Assembly: GCA_030848705.1 (NCBI GenBank)
Contig: CM061244.1
Location: forward strand, 47,285,190 to 47,349,189
DNA: 64,000 nt
Origin: Heracleum sosnowskyi
Lineage: Eukaryota; Streptophyta; Magnoliopsida; Apiales; Apiaceae
Reading direction: 5' to 3'
Both the position numbers and the translations under genes were made by a program. Of this stretch, positions 1 to 10,660 are shown one piece after another; within the stretch, counting starts at the first letter, position 1, and every line of letters begins with the position of its first letter. Below the pieces are notes generated by a model. The model did no database searches. It saw only the letters and a program-made list of their open reading frames with translations, and was not told the origin of the DNA.

Positions 1-2
1 CC

Positions 3-2025
3 ACACCTTTGACTCAGCTTACCAGAAAGAATCAGAAGTTTGAATGGAGTGATAAGTGTGAAAAGAGTTTTTCAAGAACTAAAGAAAAGATTGGTGACTG
101 CACCTGTTTTAGCACTACCTGACGACCAAGGAAACTTTGTGATTTACAGTGATGCTTCGCATAAAGGATTGGGATGCGTATTGATGCAACGTGACAAGGT
201 GATATCGTATGCTTCTAGACAATTAAAACCCCATGAGCAAAAGTATCCCACACATGACTTGGAACTAGCTGCTATAGTGTTTGCGCTAAAGATTTGGAGA
301 CACTACCTCTATGGAGAAAAATGCGAGATTTTCACCGACCATAAGAGCCTAAAGTACATCTTTACCCAAAAGGAATTGAACATGAGACAAAGAAGATGGT
401 TAGAATTGATCAAGGACTACGATTGCACCATCAATTATCACCCGGGCAAAGCGAACGTGGTAGCGGATGCGTTAAGCCGAAAAGAAAGGTTGAACATGTT
501 GACCATGACCAAGGAGTTGTCTAAAGAATTTGAGAAGTTGAACTTAGAAGTTTATGCCCCAGGATCTACCAGTGAGATGCTTTACACCATGACATTCCAA
601 CCAGAACTATTGGAGAAGATTAGAATATGCCAAGAAGAAGTGATGAACCATGAGGTCAATGATTTGACCGGAGAAGAATTGTGCACGCAAAAAGATGATA
701 AGGGAATTTTGAGATTTTCTTCAAGAATTTGGATACCCAATGTGACAGAACTGAAAAGCGAGATTTTGCACGAGGCTCACAACTCGAAGTATTCAATTCA
801 TCCCGGAAGCACTAAGATGTACCATGACTTAAAGGAAAACTTTTGGTGGCCTGACATGAAATGAGAAATTGCAGAATGGATTAGTAAATGTTACGCTTGT
901 CAAAGAGTCAAAGCAGAACATCAGAGACCGAGCGGATTGCTACAACCACTAGAGATTCCCGAATGGAAGTGGGAACACATTGCGATGGACTTCATCGTAG
1001 GATTACCGAGAACTAAATCGAATCACGCCGCTATTTGGGTTATCGTGGATAGGCTGACGAAATCAGCTCACTTCCTTCCGATCAACGAAAGATTCTCAAT
1101 GGATAAGCTCGTTCAATTGTACCTGAAAGAGATAGTGGTACGCCATGGAGTTCCCGTGTCTATTGTATCAGACAGAGATCCCCGATTCAACTCAATGTTT
1201 TGAAGACAATTTCAAGAATGCTTAGGGACTCAACTAAAGATGAGCACAGCTTACCACCCACAGACTGACGGTCAAAGCGAAAGAACCATTCAAACAATTG
1301 AGGACATGCTAAGGGTCTGTGACCTGGATTTTGAAGGTAGTTGGGACGAACATTTGCCTCTAGTAGAGTTCTCGTACAACAACAGTTACCACGCCAGTAT
1401 CAGAATGCCTCCCTACGAAGCTTTGTATGGAAGAAAATGTCGATCGCCAATATGTTGGGACGAAGTTGGAGAACGCAAGATATTTGGACCAGAATTGATT
1501 CAGCAAACGAAAGAAACTGTGGAACTCATCCAGAAGAGATTGATAACTGCTCAAGATAGACAAAGGAAGTACGCAGATCCAACCAGAAAGAATGTAGATT
1601 TTGAAGTAGGTGAACCCGTGTTACTAAAGGTGTCACCATGGAAAGGTTTGACTAGATTCGGAAAGAGAGGAAAGCTTAGTCCGAGATTTGTCGGCCCTTT
1701 TGAAATTCTAAGACGTATAGGGAAAGTTGCGTATGAACTAGATTTACCACCCCATATGCAGCACATCCACAATGTATTCCATGTTTCGATGCTCAAGAAG
1801 TATCATCCTGATTCCAAGCATGTAGTTGAGTATGAACCGGTAGAAATTCAGACAGATTTGTCCTATGTAGAGCAACCAATCGAGATATTAGATCGTAGAG
1901 AGAAAGTACTTAGAAATAAAACAGTTGTATTACTGAAAGTATTATGGAGGAACCCCAAGGTTGAAGAATCAACTTGGGAGTTAGAAAGCGAAATGTTAGA
2001 AAAGTACCCTCAGCTGTTTACGTAA
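3..2025 (+). pseudogene. Tekay pol fragment: RT end, RNase H, integrase, chromodomain (broken)
   Basis: The reading enters in frame 3 and shifts to frame 1 at a run of five T (68-72). RNase H shows YSDAS, the DLELAA glutamate and FTDHKSL, ending with the usual ADALSR. Integrase follows with an HHCC zinc region split by a TGA at 862-864. The DDE core has MDFIVGLP, SDRDPRF and the glutamate of GQSERTIQ, and is split by a second TGA at 1201-1203. Both stops leave the downstream reading in the same frame. The C-terminus (KVEESTWELESEM) resembles the end of a chromodomain, which in chromoviruses is thought to bind chromatin marks and guide integration. With one shift and two stops this copy cannot encode working protein. 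Confidence 0.9.
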
Positions 2026-2051
2026 TAGATTCTGAGGATAGAATCCTTTTC

Positions 2052-2070
2052 GGGGGGGGGGGGGGGGGGG
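2052..2070 (+). other. G19 run at the polypurine tract of the Tekay element
   Basis: Nineteen consecutive G lie between the pol stop (2023-2025) and the LTR start (2075), where the plus-strand primer (polypurine tract) of a gypsy element belongs. Related elements usually have about 6-9 G, so this is an expansion or an assembly-prone homopolymer. Confidence 0.75.
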
Positions 2071-2728
2071 ATGATGTAACAATTCTAAATTTCGACTTAA
2101 ATATTTTAATGAAACGTACATTTTATTGTTAGGTGTTTATTATGTGCAATAATTGTTATGTGCTTAGAATTGTGAATTATTCACTTTGTGAGTAATTAGT
2201 TAATTTCGTATCTGGTTTCTAAATTTTATTTAAGTGCTCTGTAAATTTATTTAAGTCATATAATAATTATAATAAATTTAGAGTATGCTAAATTATTTAA
2301 TTAAGTAGCATAAAATATTTCTTAGCATTATTTATATTTTAATTTAGTTTTAAACTCATGATTTAAATTTTTATAACCACTTCATTATTTTAATTAATTA
2401 TTTTGAGAGATGCTACACCTTCTAGATTATTTATTTTCAATAGGTAATTTATTAATTTACCTAGTGAATGGTAAGATTCTATTTAAAATTTATTTTTGGT
2501 ATTTAAAAGACATTTTATTTGATTATTCTTTGTAAATGTAATTTTATTTAACTAATCTACAAAAGTTATTTGTAGAATAATATTTCTATGGGATCTAGAA
2601 ATGGGATTATGAATTTACATGAAAGCCCTTGATTTTTATCATGTTAGTATTTTATTTAATTGGACATTTTTGTCATTTAATAATTAAATAACTAAAAAGT
2701 GTTTACTTTTACATTACTTTAACTCCCC

Positions 2729-2736
2729 TATAAAAA
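2729..2736 (+). promoter_or_regulatory. TATA box of the Tekay LTR
   Basis: TATAAAAA in a CTCCCC context about 650 bp into the LTR, followed by C-rich and CT-rich sequence as in a retroelement transcription start region. Predicted from sequence only. Confidence 0.55.
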
Positions 2737-3426
2737 CCCCTACCCACCCCCCATCGGCTCCCCCACCCCGTTCTCTTTCTTCTTCTTCTTCTCTCCCCAA
2801 CACCCATTTCTCTCTCTTGTTCTTCATCTCTTACAAAATCAAAACCACCATAACTTGTGTTTCTCTCACCCAAATTACAAGTGTGAGTAACCAAAACACT
2901 CCTCTCTCAAATCTCTACAACCCTCTTGTACTAATTTCGAGTTTTATCATGATTTGAAAATTTGGAATTTTTGGATTTAAGGGTCTTTATGCATAAAGCT
3001 TACATGTGAAGGTCGATTGTGTGTATTTAGGGTCATTCTCGATGAGACCCATTGTTTTGGGCTCATCCGAGAAGAAACCCGACCATGGCAATGATCCTTG
3101 TGAGCCATGGTCTTGATTTTTGTGTTTAAAAGTTGAACTCAAGTTCATTTTGTTGATGCATGTCACTAATTTTATGATCCATGATGATTTTGATTAAAGT
3201 TTGTTAGTGGGTTTCGATTTTTATTTATTATGTATGTTGTATGTGATGTGGATAGTAAGAATTTGAAATATTATAAGTTGCATGTTAGTTTAAAAGAAAG
3301 TATGATTTTATTTTGTTTATAGATGTTAGTTGCAATTAAAACATTTGTTGTTTGAACTTTGGCTTGAGGTTGAAATGATTGTGGTTTGAAGGATGGGAGT
3401 TAAGGTGGAAGGAGGATAGTTAAAAA

Positions 3427-3524
3427 GAGAAAGAGAGGGAGAGAGAGGTCGAGAGAGGGAGAGAGAGGCCGAGAGAGAGAGAGAGAGGGAGAGAGAGGCC
3501 GAGAGAGAGAGAGAGGGAGAGAGA
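3427..3524. repeat. GA-rich microsatellite and minisatellite
   Basis: Imperfect repeats of GAGAGAGGCCGAGAGAGAG type inside the Tekay LTR. Confidence 0.85.
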
Positions 3525-3590
3525 TAAAGTTAGAAGGGAAGGATTTGATTTAAAAACTTTGAGTTTGGAAGTGTGATTTTCAAGATGTAT

Positions 3591-3757
3591 ATATAGGTGT
3601 GTGTATTTTCAAAATGAATAGGTGTGTGTAGTTTCAAAATGTATTCATAGGTGTGTATTTTCAAAATAAATAGGTGTGTGTATTTTCAAAATAAGTAGGT
3701 GGGTGTATTTTCAAAGAGTGTCCATAAGTATGTATTTTCAAAATATATGGTGTATGT
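3591..3757. repeat. Imperfect ~28-bp tandem repeat (ATAGGTGTGTGTATTTTCAA)
   Basis: About six diverged units containing GGTGTGTGTATTTTCAAAAT inside the Tekay LTR. Confidence 0.7.
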
Positions 3758-5057
3758 GAGGGGGTGAGTGATTAAAAGAGTGATTTTCAAGGTGTGCGTG
3801 AGGATAAAAATGTAGACTTAGGTAATGTGTGTTTTCGCAAAGGTTGTGTAACTTGAGATTAGTGTATGTGTGTGTGTGCGTATTCTTTTAAAATGTGTTC
3901 ACCATTGGGTTCTTGTGTGAGTGTACTTGTTCGTGTGTGTGATTAGGTGTTACTGTAGTGAGAGAGTGAGAAAAAGGAGAAAGGCCGAGAGGCCATGAAG
4001 AGAGGAAGAAAGAAAAGAGGAAGTGTTGAGGGTAGTGTGGTAATGTCATAATTTTATTTATCTTAAGTGGTATACATGGTCCCTTCTATGCTAATTGTTT
4101 AGTTGAACTTTAATTGAGATAGGTTGTCGTCAATGGAATAAGTATGTGGTATAATTCTTGAGGTACGTATACATGGCTTATATGATTAAGTGTTAAGGAT
4201 GTCATGTGATGTTAAGTGACTACATGATTAATGTTAATTGAGTCGATAAAGTATTAGGTGCTTCCTAAGTGATTACTTGGTTAAATATATATATAAGAAT
4301 ATATGATTGTATAACGATGGGGTAGAAATACTTAGAGATACGTAAACAAAGCTGAGGTACTAAGAATTAGAGGCTAAGACAGTATTATATTCTTGTATAG
4401 GTTCCAGTAGAAGGCTAGGCAAAGAGCCAGTGGAAGTGAAGTTGGAACCCTGAGATTCAGATACTGAGATATTGTCTACTTAAGGCAAGTATACGTTAAA
4501 CTCTTACTTGTCCTTTAAATTATTATTATGCAATCAATTTCCATACTACGTTATTGTATCCCTTTTCACCTTACCCTTTTTATAAAACCTACAATTGTTC
4601 CTTTAACCTTGCTTTGTCCATATGAGCCTTTTTCCTTGACTTATATCTCGTTGGCCTTTGTTAACTTTTGAATACCCGGAGCATACTTATTCCTTTGTCC
4701 ACTTATTTACCATGCCTTTCAATTGTTCATTCTTTAAGCCCCTGCAATAAAATCTTGAAATAGTTTATGCCCTGAAATGAATATCGGAAATGTTAAAAGC
4801 CTCTTGTTCATTTAATCCTTTTGTTTGAATTACTCATGAATGGAACAAACTTTGGCCGTGGCGGCGGTCCTGGTTACTTATGTATGTATTTTTAGGCCAA
4901 TGTGTGCCTATGGATCCTGAATGTTAGGTCCTTGTGAAAACATGGTCTGGAGCTTTATGTGGCTGATCACCCATATAGCTCGTACCGTCGTACTGGAAGT
5001 TCCAATTCCATTCCTTAAATCTTTCCCTTTGAATAGAGATGTATATCTTGAAACTAT

Positions 5058-5174
5058 TGATTTCCAGTTGGTTACCAGTTAATTACCATTTGATTACCAG
5101 TTAATTACCATTTGATTACCAGTTAATTACCATTTGATTACCAGTTGATTTCCATTTAATTACCATTTGATCAC
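5058..5174. repeat. 22-bp minisatellite (GATTACCAGTTAATTACCAT)
   Basis: About five units alternate TTACCAGTT and TTACCATTT with a 22-bp period; the central units are almost perfect. It lies upstream of the conserved TTGCTGAGCATTCT motif of the Tekay LTR. Confidence 0.85.
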
Positions 5175-5626
5175 TAATGGATTTCTAGTTACATATGTTG
5201 TTGATTATACTTGCTGAGCATTCTTTGGCTCATTTTCTTGTTTTTACCTTAACCTTTCAGTGAAGTCAGAAGATGGTCCGTACATTCCGCACTGCTAGGA
5301 AGTCTTTTGCTAGAGAGTTTGCTGCTAGGAGCGGCCCGTGGTTTGGGTTCCCGACCCATGCACATGTTTTAGATGCTTAAGTACTTTTGGTTTCCTAATA
5401 GACTTAAGACATTTGGTTTAAGTTGTAATATTTAAATCGTTTAGACTTGTAAAACTTAATTAGTAACTCATTTAAATGTTGGAACTTAGATATGTTGTTT
5501 CATACTTCGACCTGGTAGCGATCTTGGCTTGGTGTATGGTTTCCATTTATTAGATGCATGCCTAGGTTGTATGTTATATTATGTTATAATATGTAATGTT
5601 TGTGGGACTGGTTTGGGGGTGTCACA

Positions 5627-8600
5627 GGATTTATGCAATCAATAGCACATCTAAGAATGCTTGCCTCCAAAGTTTCCAGTATTCTTGGCTCCTCTTCATC
5701 TGTTGCACCAGCATCTTTCTTTTCTTGACTAGGAGTTTCTTTATTGCCTTCATTCTGAGATTGAATACTAGTATTCCCAGAATTACTTCCACCAGCATTT
5801 CCAGCATTTCCAGCATTTCCAGAAGCTTCACCACCTCCAACCTCATCATCATCATCATCCTGAGGAGGAATGTCATAGAGACAGCTTCCACCTTGATCAT
5901 TTCTTTTGGCATTGGCTCTAGAGATTAGTTCCTTCACTCTAGCTCCCAGTGCCTTGTCTCTCAACACCGGCATTTTGTAGATCTCTTGAACAGCATAAAC
6001 TCTTCCTGGATTGGCATTTGAACTGAGTATTCCATCTAACACTTTCAGAATTGACTTGGTTTCCATTCTGGATGGGCTAACCAAATTCATGAAGATGTTC
6101 CTTCTTGTGCCATCCTTAGTTTTAGATCTGTAGAAAACACTTGGTGGATTTGTGTAGACTTCAGGTAGCTTTTGTGTGATCAGGTTCTGGATTTGCATAT
6201 CCAATATTTCATTGAATGGTGTTTGAGTTGCCCTGATCTTTCCCTTCAAAGCACACAACACCTTTGCTGGCAGACTCTGCAATAACTGAATTGTGATGAA
6301 ATAAGATATGCCAGAAGTGAAATAGATACTTACATCCCATCTTTTCTCATCATTCACCATTACACTGACACTGGTGATTTGATCCTTTAACAGTTTTATG
6401 GTGTTGGTTGGACGGTTGCTTGGAGCATTCATTGCTTCTTCCACCAAACTGCTAAATTCACTGTCATGATTGTGTAATGTGCTCTCCCTATAATCCACCA
6501 TTAGAGTATTGGCTTCTTCTTGATCATACTCAGTACCATTGGACCAAGTATTTCCTTTATGGATGGATTCAGGCAGTTTCCCTTTACCTTTCCCAATCTT
6601 ATTCTGTTCCTCCATTTCTCTCCATCTTCTTTGTAGAGCAGATTCTTGAGTTGCTGGAGTTGGCTCTCTGATTATCACAGGAGGTAGAATTGGATGTCTA
6701 GATGCAGGTCTTCTTTGCATTGCATCTTGAGTTGCCTTAGACATCAGTACTCTTTCTCCATCCAAGTCAACTTCAACAAGCTCTTCAGCTTTATCCTTTA
6801 GTTGTCCACTGCTTGGTTTGACTTGCTCCCCCTTAGACATTGCTTTCCCCTTAGCTCCCCCTTTGGTCTTCACAGCTACTGGCTCCCCCTGAGTTCCACC
6901 TGATTCCTGAATAGATATTGATTCTGATCTTGCTACCTTCTCCCCCTTAGTTGAGTTGGCAGCTACTAGGTCAGTGAGGAACTGGATAGAGAGCTGAGTA
7001 GCAGCAAAACCATCAACCATCAGTTGAGAGAGAGAGAGTCCATCTTGGAGTTCAAAGTAGCACACTGTCCTTCCAGAGCTGCAATCCTGTTACCAAAAGT
7101 AGCAGAGGGGCCACCAGACCTTAACCTTCTTGGAGGGGAAGGAAAAGAAAGGGGCTTGGAGGCTATGGGGGTTCTCACACTCTCAGGGTGTTTTTGAGTG
7201 ATCTCATCACCCCTCACAGATTGACTCTCAAGGCCTAATGCCTGAATAGTGTGGGCTCCCTCAAAGTCTCTCTGGACATGCTCAAGTCCCTCTCCTTTTG
7301 CCAGCACATTTGGCTGCCTCTCATTTTTATGCTCACCTCTCTGTTCTTTTATCTCTCTTTTCTTTTGCACACCCTCACTCAACCTAGATGCATGGGTATG
7401 AGCAGTACTAACATGCATGGAAGGAGAAGATTTAAAATATACCTTTAAGAGTTTGGCAAGAGGTAGATCATCATCAGAGGCATCCTCAATGAGTACAGCT
7501 TCAAAATCAGGCTGAGAGGACTGGACAATATCTTTGGCATGAATGTTACTGTCAGTTGGAGTCTGGACAGCATGTTCTGGCATGACAACAACTTTGGGAG
7601 GTGGAGTGACAGTAGGTTCTGTAGTGACGGTATCTTTCTCTCCACCCATGACAACAGCTGTGTCCAGGACAGCAACATTGCCAGTGTCTTTGACAGCAAT
7701 AGAGGCTGTGACATCATCTTCTTGAATGTAAGATGCTCCTTGGAGTTCAGACAAAGTGTTGGCTGTTTCATTTTTTGACAAACGACCACTTTGCCCTGGC
7801 TCAGTATTTGGAGGAGTGGTGTCCATTTCACTTTGAGAAATGGGTTCTTTTGGACCACTAGATGGGGGTTCATCCATGATTGGAGATAGATGATCAAAAC
7901 CTGAAGGGTTGGGACTGTCCCCTTCTCTAGGTTGTGGAGAAGAAACAAAAGAATGTGTAGGGAAGGAAGAAGGTGAAAGTGTAGCAGAGAGTGGGGGCTG
8001 ATTCATAGGAGAAACATGTGGATCATCAAAAGGAATAGAGAAATCCTCACTGTGCCCTAACTCACTGTGTGTTTCTTCAAGTGGAGGTTCCTCAGGTTGT
8101 GAACCATGAGTTTGTGCAGACTCTGTACAGGGTGCCTTGGGAGACAGGCCAATTTCAATAGATGCACCTTGTTGAGAAGGCACATCTAGGGAGGTGTTTG
8201 AATCCCTTTCAGTAACCACAGTTTGTTGAGAAACTGCAGCTTGGTTAACAGTGGTTTTTGTCCTCCTAGCTCTCTTCTTCTTAGGCTCAGGGGGAACCAC
8301 TGGGGGTTCTGTTTGACTAGCCTCCTTATTTGTTGCACTAGGTGCAGTGTCTCCCTCTTGACTCACAGAGCTACCACCAACATCAGCTTCTAAAGGCCAT
8401 TTTCTGGATTCTTGCAAGGCTTCTCTTTGGGCTTTGCAACGTCTAGAGGGCCTAGGCTGAGTGTATGGTGTTGAATGTGGGTTAACTGAATTTGGGTCTA
8501 ATTCAGTTTCATTCTCAAGAGTGAAAGAGTCATAACCAGATGGTAATGGTAAATCAAGGTTGGTCACTTGATCAACCATGTGCTGAGTGAAACAAAGTGG

Positions 8601-9346
8601 AATATGTGCATTGAGATTCTGTGAAGATAACAGTGTGTGTGTGTTTTCTTTTTCAAAACTGAGCAAGCCTCTAAACGAGGGGCAGCATCATTAAAATCAC
8701 AGAATGAATTAATGCACATCATAAGGAAGCGAGGGTAGATTGATACCTTCTTACCTATGGCAGCCCTGAGGTGTGCCATGAGGAGAGCTCCAACATTCAC
8801 CTTGTATCCATGGACAAGAGAATGTGTCAGTTTCTTGATGTAGGAGGGTATTCCATTCCATCCTATGGACTTGGTAGAGAACACCTTGACCATCACATCA
8901 AGTATCATGCTCCACTCCTTTCTCAGATGCTTCCTATCCATTTCACCAGACGGATACCATTTTGTAGTCCCCTCTTCGAGAATAGGGCATGCATACCCAA
9001 TCTTCAAGAAGAGCTTCTTTAGAGTGTCATCATTGGCAAGTTCAGCAAATTGGTGTCCTGCTTCAAGTGTAATTCCAAGAGCAGTGTTGATGACCTCAGC
9101 TGTAAGAGTGTATTGTTGCCCAGAGATTGTGAATTGAATACCCGGGTTCTCACCCTCAGTTTGAGCAACAGCAGTTCGCCAAAACGCCTCAATTCTGTCT
9201 AAGTCGAGAATGGGGGTTGAGGTGATGGCAGAACCGAGATAGGACTTGTTCAAGAAAAACACGAGTCCTTTGAAACCTTCACCAGCATCATTTGGGGAAA
9301 AGATGCCAACAAAGTTTGTTTGAGAGAGAGTCTGTTTGGATGCCAT
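5627..9346 (-). pseudogene. Accessory ('env-like') ORF of Sirevirus A, broken and truncated
   Basis: This is the ORF after pol that Sirevirus literature often calls env-like. ATG is at 9344-9346. The N-terminal ~220 residues include HLRKEWSMILDVMVKVF, related to FLRKEWSFFFDCITRAF of element B, so the two accessory proteins are homologous there. A basic cluster (PKKKRARRTK, near 8260-8287) resembles a nuclear localisation signal. Long Ser/Pro/Glu-rich low-complexity sequence follows. I see no signal peptide or hydrophobic membrane segment, so an envelope role is not supported. Two frameshifts fall in dinucleotide repeats: a CA/GT run near 8631-8643 and a GA run at 7026-7038. The C-terminus is lost to the Tekay LTR at 5626. 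Function unknown. Confidence 0.75.
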
Positions 9347-10002
9347 GGAGATTTCAAGAAAAGAAGAAAGTAAGAAAGTGGCTTTTTGCTTGAAGAAAAG
9401 TATATTGCCTTGAGTTCGATGAGAGTGATATGTCTGAGTAACTGGGGAATAAATAGAGGTATCTCAAACGTTGTGCACAAAAAAGTGGAATTAAAGAACG
9501 TGTCTTAACCCACTCTTATAACACGTCAATTACTGCCTGTTATTCACTGACCAACGTGGGATAAATATCCAATTTCAACGGTCCACTATTGTTGACAGTA
9601 ACCTGTGCGCTAGAAACAATCTGTCAGTAATAAGAGGTGGTGACAGTAGGTTTTGCGCGACAACAACTATTGCGCAAAAACTTGCTGTCACCGTTAAGCA
9701 TATGAATGACAGTATCCTTTACAAGTCTTGACAGAAAGTCTTTCCCTGCTGTCAAGAAGGTTGCTGTCAAGAAAAACACGACAGTATTCTTCTTAACGAC
9801 AGTAACTTCGATTGAGAATTGGTTCTGTCATGAACTTATTAGAATGCTTTATTCATACACTTAACTTAATATTGACAAATTATGGATTTAGCAATGTAAT
9901 CTTTTGAACACAGATAGCAATTAACACAGACAAATCATAAACACAAGAACAAGAACTTTGATTATTATTGATAAAATCATTAAAAATAGAACATTGAGTA
10001 CA
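9347..10002. other. Sirevirus A spacer rich in GACAGT/CTGTCA
   Basis: No gene is seen. Eleven CTGTC or GACAG pentamers lie in about 260 bp (roughly 9585-9835), for example GACAGTAACCTG and TTGCTGTCAAGAA, in both orientations. This is the leader upstream of the accessory ORF. Confidence 0.7.
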
Positions 10003-10254
10003 TTATTCTATGATTTTATCAACTAGTTCTAAAAGCTCTTCCTTAATCTCTTCTTCAGAGCGACCTTCTTCTTCAAGAAGTGCCTGAAGCTCCTTCTCTT
10101 CTTCCTGAGCCTTGGCCTCCTCTTCCTGTTCCTTTTCCTCATCTATCTCATCCATGGCGTCCAACAGCATCTCGAAGAGTTCATCAATCTCTTCACTGTC
10201 GGGTTCACTATCGCACCGTTTTAGCCCTACTTCAATTCCTACTTTGTTTTCCAT
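10003..10254 (-). CDS. Small acidic Glu-rich ORF (83 aa) between pol and accessory ORF
   Basis: An uninterrupted ORF from ATG at 10252-10254. It is extremely acidic, with runs such as EEKEQEEEAKAQEEEKELQ, and probably forms an alpha-helix or coiled coil over residues 20-80. It lies between the RNase H end (10661) and the accessory ORF (9346), where element B has no equivalent. I do not recognise the family. It may be an extra Sirevirus gene, a captured host fragment or a chance ORF in GAA-rich sequence. Its intact state beside badly damaged neighbours is notable but weak evidence. Confidence 0.4.
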   Translation of the reverse strand: MENKVGIEVGLKRCDSEPDSEEIDELFEMLLDAMDEIDEEKEQEEEAKAQEEEKELQALLEEEGRSEEEIKEELLELVDKIIE

Positions 10255-10660
10255 TATTTACTTTAAAACTGAGAGCAGACTGGTGAAACCTAAGGTTAAT
10301 TTATAGGCAAAACCGTCTAAGGATTAAAGTCTAATGGTCAACAGTTAGAGTACCCATACAACTACCACAAAAGTAATTAATGGTCATGTCCTCCTTTAAT
10401 CCTACAGATTAATGCAAAACGGTGTGAAAGTCCAATGGAACAGATTTTTATCTCTCAAACTTAACAAGTAACCACATTAATGTCATACACGGTCTAAAAG
10501 TATGAGACTGGCACAAAATACTGACATGAAAAGTCAAATCAACACATGCTGTCACATATCAGACATAGACCAAGTAGACAGTAACTTCTCTTGACAGCAG
10601 GTTTGAAGTTGCTGTCATGAGCTTCAAAAGAGAATTTGGAAATATAGAAAACTGAGTAAA
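10255..10660. other. Sirevirus A spacer after pol
   Basis: AT-rich, no gene seen. Several GACAG/CTGTC copies cluster near 10550-10620. Confidence 0.6.

Larger units (their letters stand above)
1..5626 (+). mobile_element. Ty3/gypsy Tekay-type chromovirus, 3' part
   Basis: This is the 3' part of a Ty3/gypsy retrotransposon whose 5' half lies outside the window. It holds the end of reverse transcriptase, RNase H, integrase and a chromodomain-like tail, then a purine tract and a very long 3' LTR. The chromodomain-like C-terminus and an LTR starting TGTAAC with an early TTTCGACTTAAAT point to the Tekay/Del clade of chromoviruses. The LTR ends TGTCACA at 5626 and directly abuts the accessory ORF of minus-strand Sirevirus A, so this element inserted into that ORF. 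The 5 bp after it (GGATT, 5627-5631) should be one copy of the target duplication; the other copy is out of view. Confidence 0.9.
2075..5626 (+). repeat. 3' LTR of the Tekay element (3552 bp)
   Basis: It begins TGTAACA right after the purine tract and ends TGTCACA, giving near-matching inverted termini. It has a TATA box at 2729, a long region of GA- and TG-rich tandem repeats, a 22-bp minisatellite near 5.1 kb, and the motif TACTTGCTGAGCATTCT near 5213. The same motif occurs in reverse in the older LTR at 18652-19574, which supports a shared lineage. No coding sequence is seen. Confidence 0.85.

Noticed and set aside
5596..8000. Plus-strand and other-frame ORFs opposite the A accessory ORF
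   Set aside because: They are shadows of low-complexity Ser/Glu-rich coding sequence on the minus strand.
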